From Fen-1308 sp035319125 (GTDB lineage Bacteria; Nitrospirota; Thermodesulfovibrionia; Thermodesulfovibrionales; Dissulfurispiraceae), in NCBI GenBank assembly GCA_035319125.1, contig DATHDG010000026.1:1-64000 (forward strand): a DNA stretch of 64,000 nt. The letters are read 5' to 3'. This document shows positions 36,994 to 46,255 of the stretch, piece by piece. The notes beneath the pieces are model-generated. The model did no database searches, was not told the origin of the DNA, and worked only from the letters and a program-made list of their open reading frames with translations. A program made the position numbers and the translations under genes. Position 1 is the first letter of the stretch; every line of letters starts with the position of its first letter.

Positions 36994-37523
36994 TTAACGA
37001 CGCAGACCTCTGCTATGCATTCATTTCCAAAACGAATCTTGCGCAATTTGCGGTTTTCTTCTGAGAATCCCGCCTTTTTAAAAATATTAAGTGAAACCAT
37101 ATTAGTAGTAAAGATACATGCGTCCAGCATCATAAAGCCGCGCTCGGCAGCCCACTCAGTAGCATATGCAAGCATACCTGAGCCAATTCCCAATCCGCGG
37201 TGTCCTTCGGAGATATGCAGGCCTATATGTGCGTTGTCAGAAGTCTCATGCCTTTTACCCTCGTTTGCCTGAACCACAGCAAGCACGCCTATGATATGTT
37301 GATCTTCAGCTGCAACAAGGAGAAGGTTTTTTTCGGTGTTTAGCGATTCGACAAATCTCTTTTCTGCATCAGGTCTATTGCCCACCTGCTCGGCCAGAAT
37401 ATAGCTGCGCTCCGGCGATGGAGATTTCAGGGTCTTAATGATTCCATCAGAGTCGCCAGGATTAGCCGGACGCAAAACTATCTGACGTCCATTCTTAGCA
37501 GTGATTTTGCGGATAGCCTCCAT
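36981..37523 (-). CDS. GNAT-family N-acetyltransferase
   Basis: 180 residues with the acetyl-CoA-binding motif HRGLGIGSGMLAYATEWA (Q/R-x-x-G-x-G/A) and the C-terminal NIFKKAGFSEENRKLRKIRFGN region typical of RimI/RimL-like enzymes. The substrate is unknown. It is the first gene of a small operon with the peptide-type ABC importer (13-base overlap), so it may act on an imported amine, though that is speculation. Confidence 0.88.
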   Translation of the reverse strand: MEAIRKITAKNGRQIVLRPANPGDSDGIIKTLKSPSPERSYILAEQVGNRPDAEKRFVESLNTEKNLLLVAAEDQHIIGVLAVVQANEGKRHETSDNAHIGLHISEGHRGLGIGSGMLAYATEWAAERGFMMLDACIFTTNMVSLNIFKKAGFSEENRKLRKIRFGNECIAEVCVVKCLD

Positions 37524-37575
37524 TGCAGTCCCTCATACTGGTGTCTTTATATTATATACAAAAACCCGGATACGC

Positions 37576-38217
37576 TTATAATGTCAGTCCATATCCCGCC
37601 AGTGCTGCTTTGGTGGACTCATACCCCCTGTGATGCAGCCCATGGAAGCCAAGACCTTCAGCTACTTCCACAAACATTGCACGATCGTCAATGTACAGCA
37701 CTTCTTCAGGAGCAGCATCGCACAGATCCTGTGCAATCCTGAATATGTCTTCGTCTGGCTTGCGCACATGTACGAAACATGATGCAACAAAGAAATCTAT
37801 GAAATTCCTCAGTCCAAATTTTTCTATGCGATATTGCGTTAATTCCCGCCCCTCGTTGCTGACAGCAGCAGTCCTTATTTTATAACGGCCCTTGAGGCTG
37901 CATATAAGGTCTATCATCTCCTGGAACGGTTTTGATTGAGAGAACATGAACTCTTTAAATTCATCTCTGCTAAAGTTACGTTGTTCGTAAAATATAATCC
38001 TGTCAAGATAAGTGTCCAGGCTAAGTTTGCCCTGTTCATATGTATCAAAAGTCATTTGGTGGCGTTCATTCATTTCATCGTGATCCAACTTGTACAATTC
38101 TGCCGCTTTCTTCCTCATAGAGCGATCCCAGCCGTTTGTCAGAAGAACTCCACCGACATCGAGGAACAGTGTTGTAACCGGTCCGCTCTCCAGCCTGTTA
38201 TCTATCTTACATGACAT
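37576..38217 (-). CDS. HAD-superfamily hydrolase
   Basis: 213 residues with HAD motifs LFLDVGGVLL (nucleophile Asp, but the usual second Asp is Gly), AVSNEG (motif II), VRKPDEDIF (motif III Lys) and LYIDDR (motif IV). The second motif-I residue (DxGGV) is normal for the HAD-IA YihX/epoxide-hydrolase N-terminal-like group, so this alone does not show whether it is a phosphatase. It lies 14 bases downstream of gnd as the last gene of the pentose phosphate operon, which suggests sugar-phosphate housekeeping. Confidence 0.85.
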   Translation of the reverse strand: MSCKIDNRLESGPVTTLFLDVGGVLLTNGWDRSMRKKAAELYKLDHDEMNERHQMTFDTYEQGKLSLDTYLDRIIFYEQRNFSRDEFKEFMFSQSKPFQEMIDLICSLKGRYKIRTAAVSNEGRELTQYRIEKFGLRNFIDFFVASCFVHVRKPDEDIFRIAQDLCDAAPEEVLYIDDRAMFVEVAEGLGFHGLHHRGYESTKAALAGYGLTL

Positions 38218-38231
38218 TGCAGCCCACCTCC

Positions 38232-39134
38232 CTACTCTTTCTGAACGGTATGCCCGCCGAATTCATTTCTGAGAGCGGCTATCAGTTTATCTGAAAAAGA
38301 GTCTGACTCCCTAGATCGAAAGCGTTGCATCAAAGAAAGAGCCAGCACAGGTGCAGGCACTGAAGATTCAATTGACTGAAGCACTGTCCATCGACCCTCT
38401 CCGGAATCCTCCACGAATCCTTTTATACCTGAAAGATCGGGGTCCTTGACAAATGCATCTTCTGCAAGCTCAAGCAGCCACGATCTTACAACGCTGCCCT
38501 GATTCCAAAGATGCGCTACCTTTGCAAATTCCAAACCGGCTGAATATAGAGATGCCTTCATGATTGCAAATCCTTCACCATAAGCCTGCAACATCCCGTA
38601 TTCTATCCCGTTGTGTACCATTTTGACGAAATGCCCTGCACCTGATGGACCGCAATACATATATCCGTCATTAGGCGCTAAAGTTGCTATTGCCGGCTCC
38701 AATTTTTTAAAAACTTCATATTCTCCGCCGATCATCTGGCAGTAACCCACCTTAAGTCCCCAAATGCCACCGCTTACGCCAATGTCGAGATAGTTGATAC
38801 CTTCAGCCTTGAGCGCCTCGCTCCTTCTCAGATCGTCCTTGTACAAGCTATTTCCGCCGTCGATTATTGTATCGCCCTTATGAAGCAGCCCTCTGATCTC
38901 GTCAATATGATCATCCACTGTTTTACCTGCAGGCAACATAAGCCATACAAACCTCGGCGGGGCAAGCATTTGAATGAGTTCTTCCAATGAGTATGCACCC
39001 TTGGCTCCCTCTCTGACTATCTCATCAACCTTCGTTCTGGTTCTATTATAGGCTATGACTTCATGACCGCCCCTGAGAAGGCGGACTGCCATATTCATCC
39101 CCATTCTCCCAAGACCCGCCATTCCTATCTGCAT
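38232..39134 (-). CDS. gnd: 6-phosphogluconate dehydrogenase (decarboxylating), short form
   Basis: 300 residues from ATG 39134 (MQIGMAGLGRMGMNM); the frame upstream overlaps pgl. The Rossmann motif GLGRMGMNMAVRLL, the catalytic segment DIGVSGGIWGLKVGYC, and GAGHFVKMVHNGIEYGMLQA identify the enzyme. The short 300-residue type is the NAD-preferring GndA/YqeC class found in many bacteria; cofactor preference is inferred. It converts 6-phosphogluconate to ribulose 5-phosphate and CO2. It is preceded by pgl and zwf in pathway order. Confidence 0.93.
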   Translation of the reverse strand: MQIGMAGLGRMGMNMAVRLLRGGHEVIAYNRTRTKVDEIVREGAKGAYSLEELIQMLAPPRFVWLMLPAGKTVDDHIDEIRGLLHKGDTIIDGGNSLYKDDLRRSEALKAEGINYLDIGVSGGIWGLKVGYCQMIGGEYEVFKKLEPAIATLAPNDGYMYCGPSGAGHFVKMVHNGIEYGMLQAYGEGFAIMKASLYSAGLEFAKVAHLWNQGSVVRSWLLELAEDAFVKDPDLSGIKGFVEDSGEGRWTVLQSIESSVPAPVLALSLMQRFRSRESDSFSDKLIAALRNEFGGHTVQKE

Positions 39135-39168
39135 ATAATTCTCCTTGGTCCGAATTTCTAATTTGCTG

Positions 39169-39918
39169 TCATTTGCTGAGCATAGATGCTGCTTCAGAAT
39201 CCAGCACAAACATAAGATTGCCGCTCGGCGGTTTCACTTTGGATGCCGGAAATTCCTCATTACCATCCTCTGCTATGCTCTTGACTATTGATGCCTTATT
39301 GCCACCTGTGACGATGAAAACCACATTCCTGGCACTATTGATTACTGTCAATGTCATGCTCACCCTGGCATACATTATATTGTCGCGCCGCACCGCTACA
39401 ACCAGCCTGCTGTTTTCAGGAATCAGGGGTAAGTTAGCTTCCGGCAGGCCGGGAAAAAGTGATGCCGTATGGCCGTCGGCGCCTATGCCGAGTTCTATGA
39501 AATCGAATACCGGTAATTCTCCATCCACGAGCCGGAATGAGCGCATTAGCTCTTCTTCATATTCGAGCGCAGAAACTACGGGCGATTCCGTATCTGTCCT
39601 GATAAAGTGAATATTGCCTGCGGGGATATTCAAAGCCGACAGCAGACAAGTTCTCAGCATGCCGAAGTTGCTGACATTATCACTGATCGGAACATATCTC
39701 TCATCTACCAAAAAGATATGAGTCTTCTCCCATGGAAACTTTTTAGTTGCAGATGTAAGCTGTCTGTAAAAATCAGCCGGCGTCCCCCCGCCAGACAGAG
39801 CTATAGTATACATGCCTCTGCGCTCAATGCTTTCAATCCCGATCTGAGTCCACTTCTCTATCAGGAATGTATTCATTGCAAGCCTGTCATCAAAAATATG
39901 AATGCGCGAATTCTTCAT
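39169..39918 (-). CDS. pgl: 6-phosphogluconolactonase
   Basis: 249 residues from ATG 39918 (MKNSRIHIFDD), with a GGGGGGGAGAGG ribosome site just ahead. Glucosamine-6-phosphate isomerase/lactonase fold: ALSGGGTPADFYRQL, WEKTHIFLVDERYVP, FDFIELGIGADGHTASLFPG. It hydrolyses 6-phosphogluconolactone made by Zwf, which is encoded 20 bases upstream. This is the DevB-type lactonase. Confidence 0.94.
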   Translation of the reverse strand: MKNSRIHIFDDRLAMNTFLIEKWTQIGIESIERRGMYTIALSGGGTPADFYRQLTSATKKFPWEKTHIFLVDERYVPISDNVSNFGMLRTCLLSALNIPAGNIHFIRTDTESPVVSALEYEEELMRSFRLVDGELPVFDFIELGIGADGHTASLFPGLPEANLPLIPENSRLVVAVRRDNIMYARVSMTLTVINSARNVVFIVTGGNKASIVKSIAEDGNEEFPASKVKPPSGNLMFVLDSEAASMLSK

Positions 39919-39938
39919 TAACCTCTCCCCCCCCTTGC

Positions 39939-41489
39939 TTATTCGGTCAACCACCGCGAACCTGTCCCGCCAATAAGATCGATGGCAGCACTAGGCCCCC
40001 ATGAACCGGCTTCATAATTAGGAAACTCTATTCCGCGCAAATTGTTCCACCTGTCGTTTATAGGATCTACCACATCCCATGTCGCTTCCACCATATCTTC
40101 CCTGACAAAGAGCGTTTGATCGCCCTTGAAGCAATCTGCAAGCAGTCTGCTGTATGCGTCTTGATGTTCCCTGCCGAATGCCTCCCTGTAATAGAAATTC
40201 ATGTCTGCGGCTTGCACCTGATTCATCGAATATGGATATTTCACATTAAAACGAAGCGTTATCTTTTCTTCAGGATTTATAGTCATGACCAGAACATTTT
40301 TCTTCAACTCGTCGCAGGCTCGGCCAAGAAGCCTCAGAGGAAGCTGCCTGAACTGCAGGCAAATTTCAGTGACACGCTTCTTCAGTCGTTTGCCACACCT
40401 GACGAAAAATGGGACTGAAGCCCATCTGAGATTGTCTACGTAAAACTTGCCGGCGAAATAGGTAGGCGTTACTGACGATGACGAGACCTGTTCTTCCTCA
40501 CGATAGCCGACAACATGTTCTCCTTTGATAACGCCAGTACCGTACTGCCCAGCCACAATATTTCTGTCAATGTATGAGGCATCCAACGGCCTTAGAGATC
40601 GTATTACCTTTATCTTTTCATCCCTGATATAGTTTGCAGTGAAACCGACCGGCGGCTCCATTGCAACCATTCCTATTAATTGCATCACATGGTTTTGAAC
40701 AATGTCCCGTACTATACCGTTGCTCTCATAAAATTCGCCCCGGTGGGCAATGCCGATATCTTCAGCAACTGTTATCTGCACATTTTCAATAAAGCGGGAA
40801 TTCCAGACCTGTTCAAAGACTGCATTTGAGAATCTGAAGAACATTATGTTCTGAACAGTCTCTTTTCCAAGATAGTGGTCAATCCTGTAGATCTGACTTT
40901 CGTCGAAAGCCTCTTTCAGCACAGCGTTCAGCTTTCGGGCAGATGCTCCGTCAACACCGAAGGGTTTCTCAACTATGATCTTGGCATTGAAATCATCCTG
41001 GCAAAGCCTGAAATCAGAGAGCCTCCTAACAATGGCTTGAGTCGCCGAAGGCGGCACCGCCATGTAATATAAGATGTCCCTGCGCCCCTGTGATGATTTA
41101 TACGAAAGTTCCTCAAGCCTTGACTTCAGTCGCTTCATGGTCTCTTCTTCCGCAACATCGCCGGATAAATAGTAAAGACGCCCGCTGAATTCCTGCCACT
41201 TCGAATCTTGCACAGAAGTACCTATGGCCTCTTCTACGGCCGTATGCATGCCCTCACGGAATGCTTCGTCAGTCAACGGCTTTCTTCCAAATCCAAGAAC
41301 AGAAAACCGCTCCGGCAGAATTTTATCCAGCCACAGACCGAATATAGCCGGCAGAAGCTTCTTCCTGCTCAGGTCACCGTTACCGCCGAATATGGTTAAA
41401 ATGCAGGGTTCTATTACAGCTTCTTCATGCGGGATATCACATAACTGCAAGTACCTGCTGTCAATCACATCATGCCTTTCGTCGGTCAT
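39939..41489 (-). CDS. zwf: Glucose-6-phosphate 1-dehydrogenase
   Basis: 516 residues. NAD(P) motif IFGGNGDLSRKKLLPAI, substrate site RIDHYLGKETVQNIMFFRFS (catalytic His in the DHYLGK signature) and PEEKITLRF near the C-terminus. It produces NADPH and 6-phosphogluconolactone. The start overlaps the rpiB end by 20 bases. Typical length for the family (about 490-515). Confidence 0.96.
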   Translation of the reverse strand: MTDERHDVIDSRYLQLCDIPHEEAVIEPCILTIFGGNGDLSRKKLLPAIFGLWLDKILPERFSVLGFGRKPLTDEAFREGMHTAVEEAIGTSVQDSKWQEFSGRLYYLSGDVAEEETMKRLKSRLEELSYKSSQGRRDILYYMAVPPSATQAIVRRLSDFRLCQDDFNAKIIVEKPFGVDGASARKLNAVLKEAFDESQIYRIDHYLGKETVQNIMFFRFSNAVFEQVWNSRFIENVQITVAEDIGIAHRGEFYESNGIVRDIVQNHVMQLIGMVAMEPPVGFTANYIRDEKIKVIRSLRPLDASYIDRNIVAGQYGTGVIKGEHVVGYREEEQVSSSSVTPTYFAGKFYVDNLRWASVPFFVRCGKRLKKRVTEICLQFRQLPLRLLGRACDELKKNVLVMTINPEEKITLRFNVKYPYSMNQVQAADMNFYYREAFGREHQDAYSRLLADCFKGDQTLFVREDMVEATWDVVDPINDRWNNLRGIEFPNYEAGSWGPSAAIDLIGGTGSRWLTE

Positions 41490-41943
41490 GTATCGTAAAC
41501 CCCTCTTCTATAGCAGTAACTTTGCCAAGTCGGCGCAAATGCCTTTCTGCATATGAAAACCCGGCTTTCAAGAAGGTCAAAGCAAGCTCTTTAGCCAATT
41601 CTTCACCTATTACACGAGCGCCGAGGCAAAGTACATTCATATTGTCATCCTCAACTCCCTGGTGCGCTGAAAAAGAGTCGTGGCAAACCGCAGCCCTTAT
41701 GCCGGGGAATTTATTCGCTGCTACTGATGCACCCACCCCACTACCGCATATAAGTATGCCTCTATCAGCTTTACCGGATAAAACCATTTCAGAAACTGCC
41801 TTTGCGAAATCAGGATAGTCATCAGACGGGTTAAGCCGCCGAGCACCAGCGTCAACTACGTCATAACCCCTGGATGACAGGAAAGAGATCATCGATTCCT
41901 TGAGAGCATACCCCCCATGATCCGACCCGATAGCTATCTTCAT
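41470..41943 (-). CDS. rpiB: Ribose-5-phosphate isomerase B
   Basis: 157 residues with AIGSDHGGYALKE, the catalytic Cys in LICGSGVGASVAANKFPGIR and HDSFSAHQGVEDDNMNVLCLG. It interconverts ribulose 5-phosphate and ribose 5-phosphate. It overlaps tal by 4 bases and zwf by 20, so translation is likely coupled through the operon. Confidence 0.95.
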   Translation of the reverse strand: MKIAIGSDHGGYALKESMISFLSSRGYDVVDAGARRLNPSDDYPDFAKAVSEMVLSGKADRGILICGSGVGASVAANKFPGIRAAVCHDSFSAHQGVEDDNMNVLCLGARVIGEELAKELALTFLKAGFSYAERHLRRLGKVTAIEEGFTIHDRRKA

Positions 41944-42806
41944 CTCGCAATAAGGAGATTCCAGTCGTGGGAGAATCTCTCCATACCCTTATCTGTTAAG
42001 TCGTGATCTATATCGAAATCGCGCCATCCGAGCGTCAAATCGATATTTTTGTAAGCAATCGGCGCAAGACCAGATGAATTGTACACGAAATTCCCCTCCG
42101 GGATGAAGATGCCTGTCTCTGACCATTTTTTCAGTATCGACCCAGGAGCCGTCACTATGTCGCATCCCAGCGCTATCGAATAATAGAAATGGTCAAAACT
42201 TCTAATGCTGGCCGAAAGTACTTCAACATGGTGATCGCCGCTTTCAAACATCTTAATTATATTGACTAGAAGGTCCATTCCATTCTCTTTAAGGTCATCC
42301 AGACGCCCTACAAACGGCGATACAAAAACATCACCTTTCTTTGCACCTCGCGTAGCGTCATATACTGCAGCCGCCTGTTCCTGCTTGAAACAAAGAGTCA
42401 TGTTCACACGCAGCCCCATCTTGACCGCTATTTCAGCTGCCTTCAATCCCTCAGCTGTTGTCGGAAATTTGAGATGAGCATTCGGGATCCATGTAAACAT
42501 CTCTTTGCCGTGCTCCAGCATCTGTTCTGCTTTAGTGTTCCGGTCAGCATAAACTTCCACTGAAACAGAACCTGAGGGCATCAGGCCGGAGATTTCCGTC
42601 ACAATGCCGCGATAAAAATCGTATATCTCTTTTTCACTAAACTTTTCGCCCCGCTGGAGCCTGGCTTTTGCCTCCGGGTTATTAGCTATCAATGTTGGAT
42701 TGGTGGTCTGACCATCCAGAAAGCCGAGTCTGCCGATAATATCCCGCGTCTCTAAAGGGTCACCGCTATCAAGGAATATCTTAGTCTTGAGCCCTGAAGG
42801 CCTCAT
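41940..42806 (-). CDS. tal: Transaldolase-family protein
   Basis: 288 residues. Recognised by FLDSGDPLETRDIIGRLGFL, DGQTTNPTLIA, LKFPTTAEGLKAA (Schiff-base Lys region), VNMTLCFKQEQAAAVYDATR and SPFVGRLDD. It transfers a three-carbon unit between sugar phosphates, or acts as a fructose-6-phosphate aldolase. It is shorter than the classical 317-residue TalB and longer than FSA/TalC (about 220), so its exact subclass is uncertain. Overlaps tkt by 4 bases. Confidence 0.9.
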   Translation of the reverse strand: MRPSGLKTKIFLDSGDPLETRDIIGRLGFLDGQTTNPTLIANNPEAKARLQRGEKFSEKEIYDFYRGIVTEISGLMPSGSVSVEVYADRNTKAEQMLEHGKEMFTWIPNAHLKFPTTAEGLKAAEIAVKMGLRVNMTLCFKQEQAAAVYDATRGAKKGDVFVSPFVGRLDDLKENGMDLLVNIIKMFESGDHHVEVLSASIRSFDHFYYSIALGCDIVTAPGSILKKWSETGIFIPEGNFVYNSSGLAPIAYKNIDLTLGWRDFDIDHDLTDKGMERFSHDWNLLIAR

Positions 42807-44629
42807 ATAAGCTCCCTGATCTTGCGGATAATCGCCTCTTTGGATATCTCTTCAAATTGAAGCAACTCTTCAGGCTTCCCGCTCCTGGGCAGTTTCCTGA
42901 CAGCGAGGGAATGGACGAGGTTGCCCGGCAGCGCGCTTCGAACGGCCTCACCTATGCCACCCTCAGGAGCATGGTCCTCTACAGTTATAATTGCCTTTGT
43001 AGCCCGAGCAGCCTCCTTCAATGTTTTCTCATCAAGCGGTTTTATGCTGTAGAGATCGATAACCCGTATTGAAATCCCCTCCTTGAGCAAATCATCACAA
43101 GCACCCAGAGCCTCATAAAGTGTAACTCCGGCTGCTATAACTGTGACTTTGTCACTATCGCTGCGCCTTAATACCTTACTGCCTCCGATCGCAAAAAGTT
43201 CTTCGTTATTGTAAAGGATACTTGTCTTCATGCGAGTTGTCCTTATGTAAACCATACCTTTATGCGCAGCTGCCGCCTCCACCAGCTTTTCCGTAGAAAC
43301 TGCATCTGAAGGGTACAGCACTGCACAATCTTTGACGGTCCTGAACATCGCAATATCCTCAAGTCCCATTTGTGAAGGACCATCCTCTCCAATCGAAACA
43401 CCTGCATGAGAACCGCAGAATTTTATGTTTGCCTTTGAATACTGGCTCATGCGTATCTGATCAAAGGCGCGAGTCCAGAAGGCAGCAAAGGTGGAAGCAA
43501 ATGGGATTTTCCCTCTGCGGGCAAAGCCGAGCGCTGCCCCAGCCATATTCTGTTCAGCTATATACATCTCGAAGTACTTTTGCGGATAGGCATCTCTGAA
43601 AATTTCAGCGTATGTAGAATTGCTCACCTCTCCATCAAGCACTACGATAGATGGATACTGCGAATATATACGCTTAAGCGCATGTCCGTATGCTTCACGT
43701 GTTGCTACCGCCTTATCGCTTTCATACGCCGCCGGATCTGCCTGTATCGGTGCAGCACCGACAACTGACAGATTCTCAGGCATGCCAACTTCTCCCTGAA
43801 CCGACATATCGACCACGCCAAGCTCCCCGATTGCTGCCTTGAATTCTTCCCTGTTAAGAGCCTTGCCATGCCAGCCGTTCTTGTCCTCGATGAATGATAT
43901 CCCCTTGCCCTTGACAGTTCTGGCAATAATCATAGCCGGCTTGTCTTTTATCGTCAGCGCTCTTTCGTAAGCTCCGAGCACTTCTGTAACATCATGCCCG
44001 TTTATTGTAATGGGTTCCCATCCAAACGCCGAAACTTTTCTTTCATATGACGCCATATCATGACCGTACATTGTTTCGCCGCGCTGGCCCAGGCGATTTA
44101 CATCGATAATGCCCGTCAAGTTATCCAGCTTGTAGTATGCGGCAATCTCCATAGCTTCCCACTGCGAACCTTCAGCCATCTCGCTGTCTCCGAGAAGGAC
44201 GTAAGTCCTGTACGGCAGATTATCCACGTACTTAGCGTTAAGTGCGTCCCCGACGCCGATCGACAAACCCTGCCCAAGTGATCCGGTTGCAGCCTCAGTG
44301 TACTTGAATGCGACCGTAGGGTGTCCCTCCAGTACGCTGCCAAACTTACGGTATGACCTTAATTCCTGCTCGCCGATTCTTCCGGCAGCCGCCCATAGCG
44401 CATAGAAAAGCGGTGTAGCATGACCTTTAGAAAAAATTAGCCTATCGTTGTTGGGATGCTCCGGCCTGTCAAGATCAAATCTGAATGCACCACCGAAAAG
44501 CAGTCCTGTCATCAATTCAACAGCCGACAGAGCAGATGTCGGATGTCCTGAACCGGCCTCCGTAGTCGAATAGAGAATGTAATACCGGATAAGTCTGGCT
44601 ATTTTTTCCAGATATGCAGCATCGTTCAT
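42803..44629 (-). CDS. tkt: Transketolase
   Basis: 608 residues, single-chain form. Thiamine-diphosphate binding: GDSEMAEGSQWEAMEIAAYY and DNLTGIIDVNRLGQRG; the middle domain has EQNMAGAALGFARRGKIPFAS; the C-terminal domain has TVEDHAPEGGIGEAV. It is slightly shorter than the E. coli type (about 660). First gene of the tkt-tal-rpiB-zwf-pgl-gnd run, which contains nearly the whole pentose phosphate pathway except ribulose-phosphate epimerase. Confidence 0.95.
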   Translation of the reverse strand: MNDAAYLEKIARLIRYYILYSTTEAGSGHPTSALSAVELMTGLLFGGAFRFDLDRPEHPNNDRLIFSKGHATPLFYALWAAAGRIGEQELRSYRKFGSVLEGHPTVAFKYTEAATGSLGQGLSIGVGDALNAKYVDNLPYRTYVLLGDSEMAEGSQWEAMEIAAYYKLDNLTGIIDVNRLGQRGETMYGHDMASYERKVSAFGWEPITINGHDVTEVLGAYERALTIKDKPAMIIARTVKGKGISFIEDKNGWHGKALNREEFKAAIGELGVVDMSVQGEVGMPENLSVVGAAPIQADPAAYESDKAVATREAYGHALKRIYSQYPSIVVLDGEVSNSTYAEIFRDAYPQKYFEMYIAEQNMAGAALGFARRGKIPFASTFAAFWTRAFDQIRMSQYSKANIKFCGSHAGVSIGEDGPSQMGLEDIAMFRTVKDCAVLYPSDAVSTEKLVEAAAAHKGMVYIRTTRMKTSILYNNEELFAIGGSKVLRRSDSDKVTVIAAGVTLYEALGACDDLLKEGISIRVIDLYSIKPLDEKTLKEAARATKAIITVEDHAPEGGIGEAVRSALPGNLVHSLAVRKLPRSGKPEELLQFEEISKEAIIRKIRELI

Positions 44630-44793
44630 TTGACGATCTCCTTTGCCTGGCTGTGTTTCATCTGTTTTTCAGATTCTCTAGTTTGTGTCTATTGAACTTA
44701 TTATAGATATATGTGCTGCCTTATCCAAGCGCTTCTGCTAGCTTCTATGGACCGCAGCGATATATAATTGAAAGCGCTTCAAGGAGGCGTGTC

Positions 44794-45495
44794 ATGATAA
44801 ATAAAATTAAGGCCGAGCTGGCAACTCTCGGCAACCCTGTCAAGGCAGCCTTTCTGCCGCGCTTTTTCAAGGCATGTCCAGGTGGCTATGCTGAAGGCGA
44901 TATTTTCATCGGTGTTACTGTGCCTGAAATTCGCACTGTAGCAAAGAAATACAAAGATCTGTCGCTTGCCCAGATCAGAAAACTTCTAAACTCTCGCGTG
45001 CACGAGCACAGGTTAACTGCACTTCTCATCCTGACACATATATTTTTGCAGTCCGATGAAGATAAGAGAAACGAGATCGTGCAGTTCTATCTCAACAATC
45101 TACAGTATGTTAATAATTGGGATCTCGTAGATCTTTCTGCAGATAAAATTTTAGGGGCTTACCTTATTGATAAGGACAAGACTATCCTGTACGAATTGTG
45201 CGATTCCGGCCATCTATGGAGTCAGAGGGTGGCCATTATGTCAACATTTTTCTTCATCCGCAACAGCATGTTTGACGACACTTTCAGGCTGGCTAAACGC
45301 TTGCTTTATCACAAGCATGACTTAATCCACAAAGCTGTGGGCTGGATGCTCAGAGAGATCGGCAAACGCGACAGGCGTGCTGAAGAAAGATTTCTGAAGC
45401 AATATTACCGTCATATGCCTCGTACTATGCTCAGATATGCTATCGAAAAATTTGATCCGGAAAAGAGACTCTTATACCTAAAAGGACTTGTCTAG
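44794..45495 (+). CDS. DNA alkylation repair protein (AlkD type)
   Basis: 233 residues from ATG 44794 with AAGGAGG 6-7 bases upstream; the longer frame from 44713 has no such site. HEAT-like helical repeats with the AlkD hallmarks FKACPGGYAEGDIFIGVTVP, NWDLVDLSADKILG, RVAIMSTFFFIR and LIHKAVGWMLREIGKRD. AlkD enzymes remove 3- and 7-alkyl purines. It is divergent from tkt across about 165 bases and stands alone. Confidence 0.92.
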   Translation: MINKIKAELATLGNPVKAAFLPRFFKACPGGYAEGDIFIGVTVPEIRTVAKKYKDLSLAQIRKLLNSRVHEHRLTALLILTHIFLQSDEDKRNEIVQFYLNNLQYVNNWDLVDLSADKILGAYLIDKDKTILYELCDSGHLWSQRVAIMSTFFFIRNSMFDDTFRLAKRLLYHKHDLIHKAVGWMLREIGKRDRRAEERFLKQYYRHMPRTMLRYAIEKFDPEKRLLYLKGLV

Positions 45496-45575
45496 TCTTG
45501 CTCCTATCTAAAACAGCTCAGCTTGTTTAAATCGCCGACACCCGATATAATATTGACAGGGAGACGTGGGGGGTA

Positions 45576-46175
45576 ATGGACATTCCATCAATTGAGGGGC
45601 TGAGCAGAGTCTTATTCGATGCTATACCTTCCATAGCTCTGATTGTCGATCATGATGTGAAAATTATCAATTACAATGGTGCAGCCTCAAAACTTTTCGG
45701 CAGCAATTCAGAACTTATACTAAATCAAAGAGGTGGAAAAGTATTTCACTGCATCCATTCTGCCGAAGTCGCAGAAGGATGTGGCCGGTCACAGAATTGC
45801 CAGACCTGCGTTATAAGGAATTCTGTTAAAGAGGCCTCAGCCGGTCATCATACAGTGCGCAATCGTGCCAAGCTCGATGTAGTTTCCGGAGAAAGCATAA
45901 CTGAAATATTTGCATTGATCAGCGCTTCGCCGTTCGACTATGAGGGCAGACGTTTAATCCTTCTGATAATAGAAGACATCAGCGAAATCATAGAATTGCA
46001 GCGCATCATCCCGATCTGCATGATCTGTAAGAAAGTCAGAAACGATGATCGTTACTGGACAGATGTATCAGCTTACTTTAGTAAACATCTCGACCTTGAA
46101 TTCTCCCATGGCTACTGTCCTGATTGTGCAGCAATTGAGTTGGCTAAAATTAATGCTGTTACCGAAGAACCATGA
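45576..46175 (+). CDS. PAS-domain protein with C-terminal Cys4 tail
   Basis: 199 residues. A PAS domain covers about 10-140 (IPSIALIVDHDVKIINYNGAA) with an unusual Cys-rich insert (CIHSAEVAEGCGRSQNCQTC). The end carries the motif ICMICKKVRNDDRYW plus EFSHGYCPDCA, i.e. two CxxC pairs about 35 residues apart, which recurs at the C-termini of many PAS and receiver proteins and may bind a metal. No kinase or output domain is present. It precedes the alcohol dehydrogenase and hybrid kinase genes, so it may sense something for that group. Confidence 0.8.
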   Translation: MDIPSIEGLSRVLFDAIPSIALIVDHDVKIINYNGAASKLFGSNSELILNQRGGKVFHCIHSAEVAEGCGRSQNCQTCVIRNSVKEASAGHHTVRNRAKLDVVSGESITEIFALISASPFDYEGRRLILLIIEDISEIIELQRIIPICMICKKVRNDDRYWTDVSAYFSKHLDLEFSHGYCPDCAAIELAKINAVTEEP

Positions 46176-46255
46176 TTTCGGCGTAAACACCGCGCCAGGC
46201 ACTGGGCAATGCCTGAGCGCGAGAAAAGGCAGGATGTTTTGAAAGGAAGGCCCTC

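Noticed and set aside
34490..37000. Plus-strand ORFs over the ABC importer genes (for example 35278-35892)
   Set aside because: All lie opposite well-supported genes and show no family pattern.
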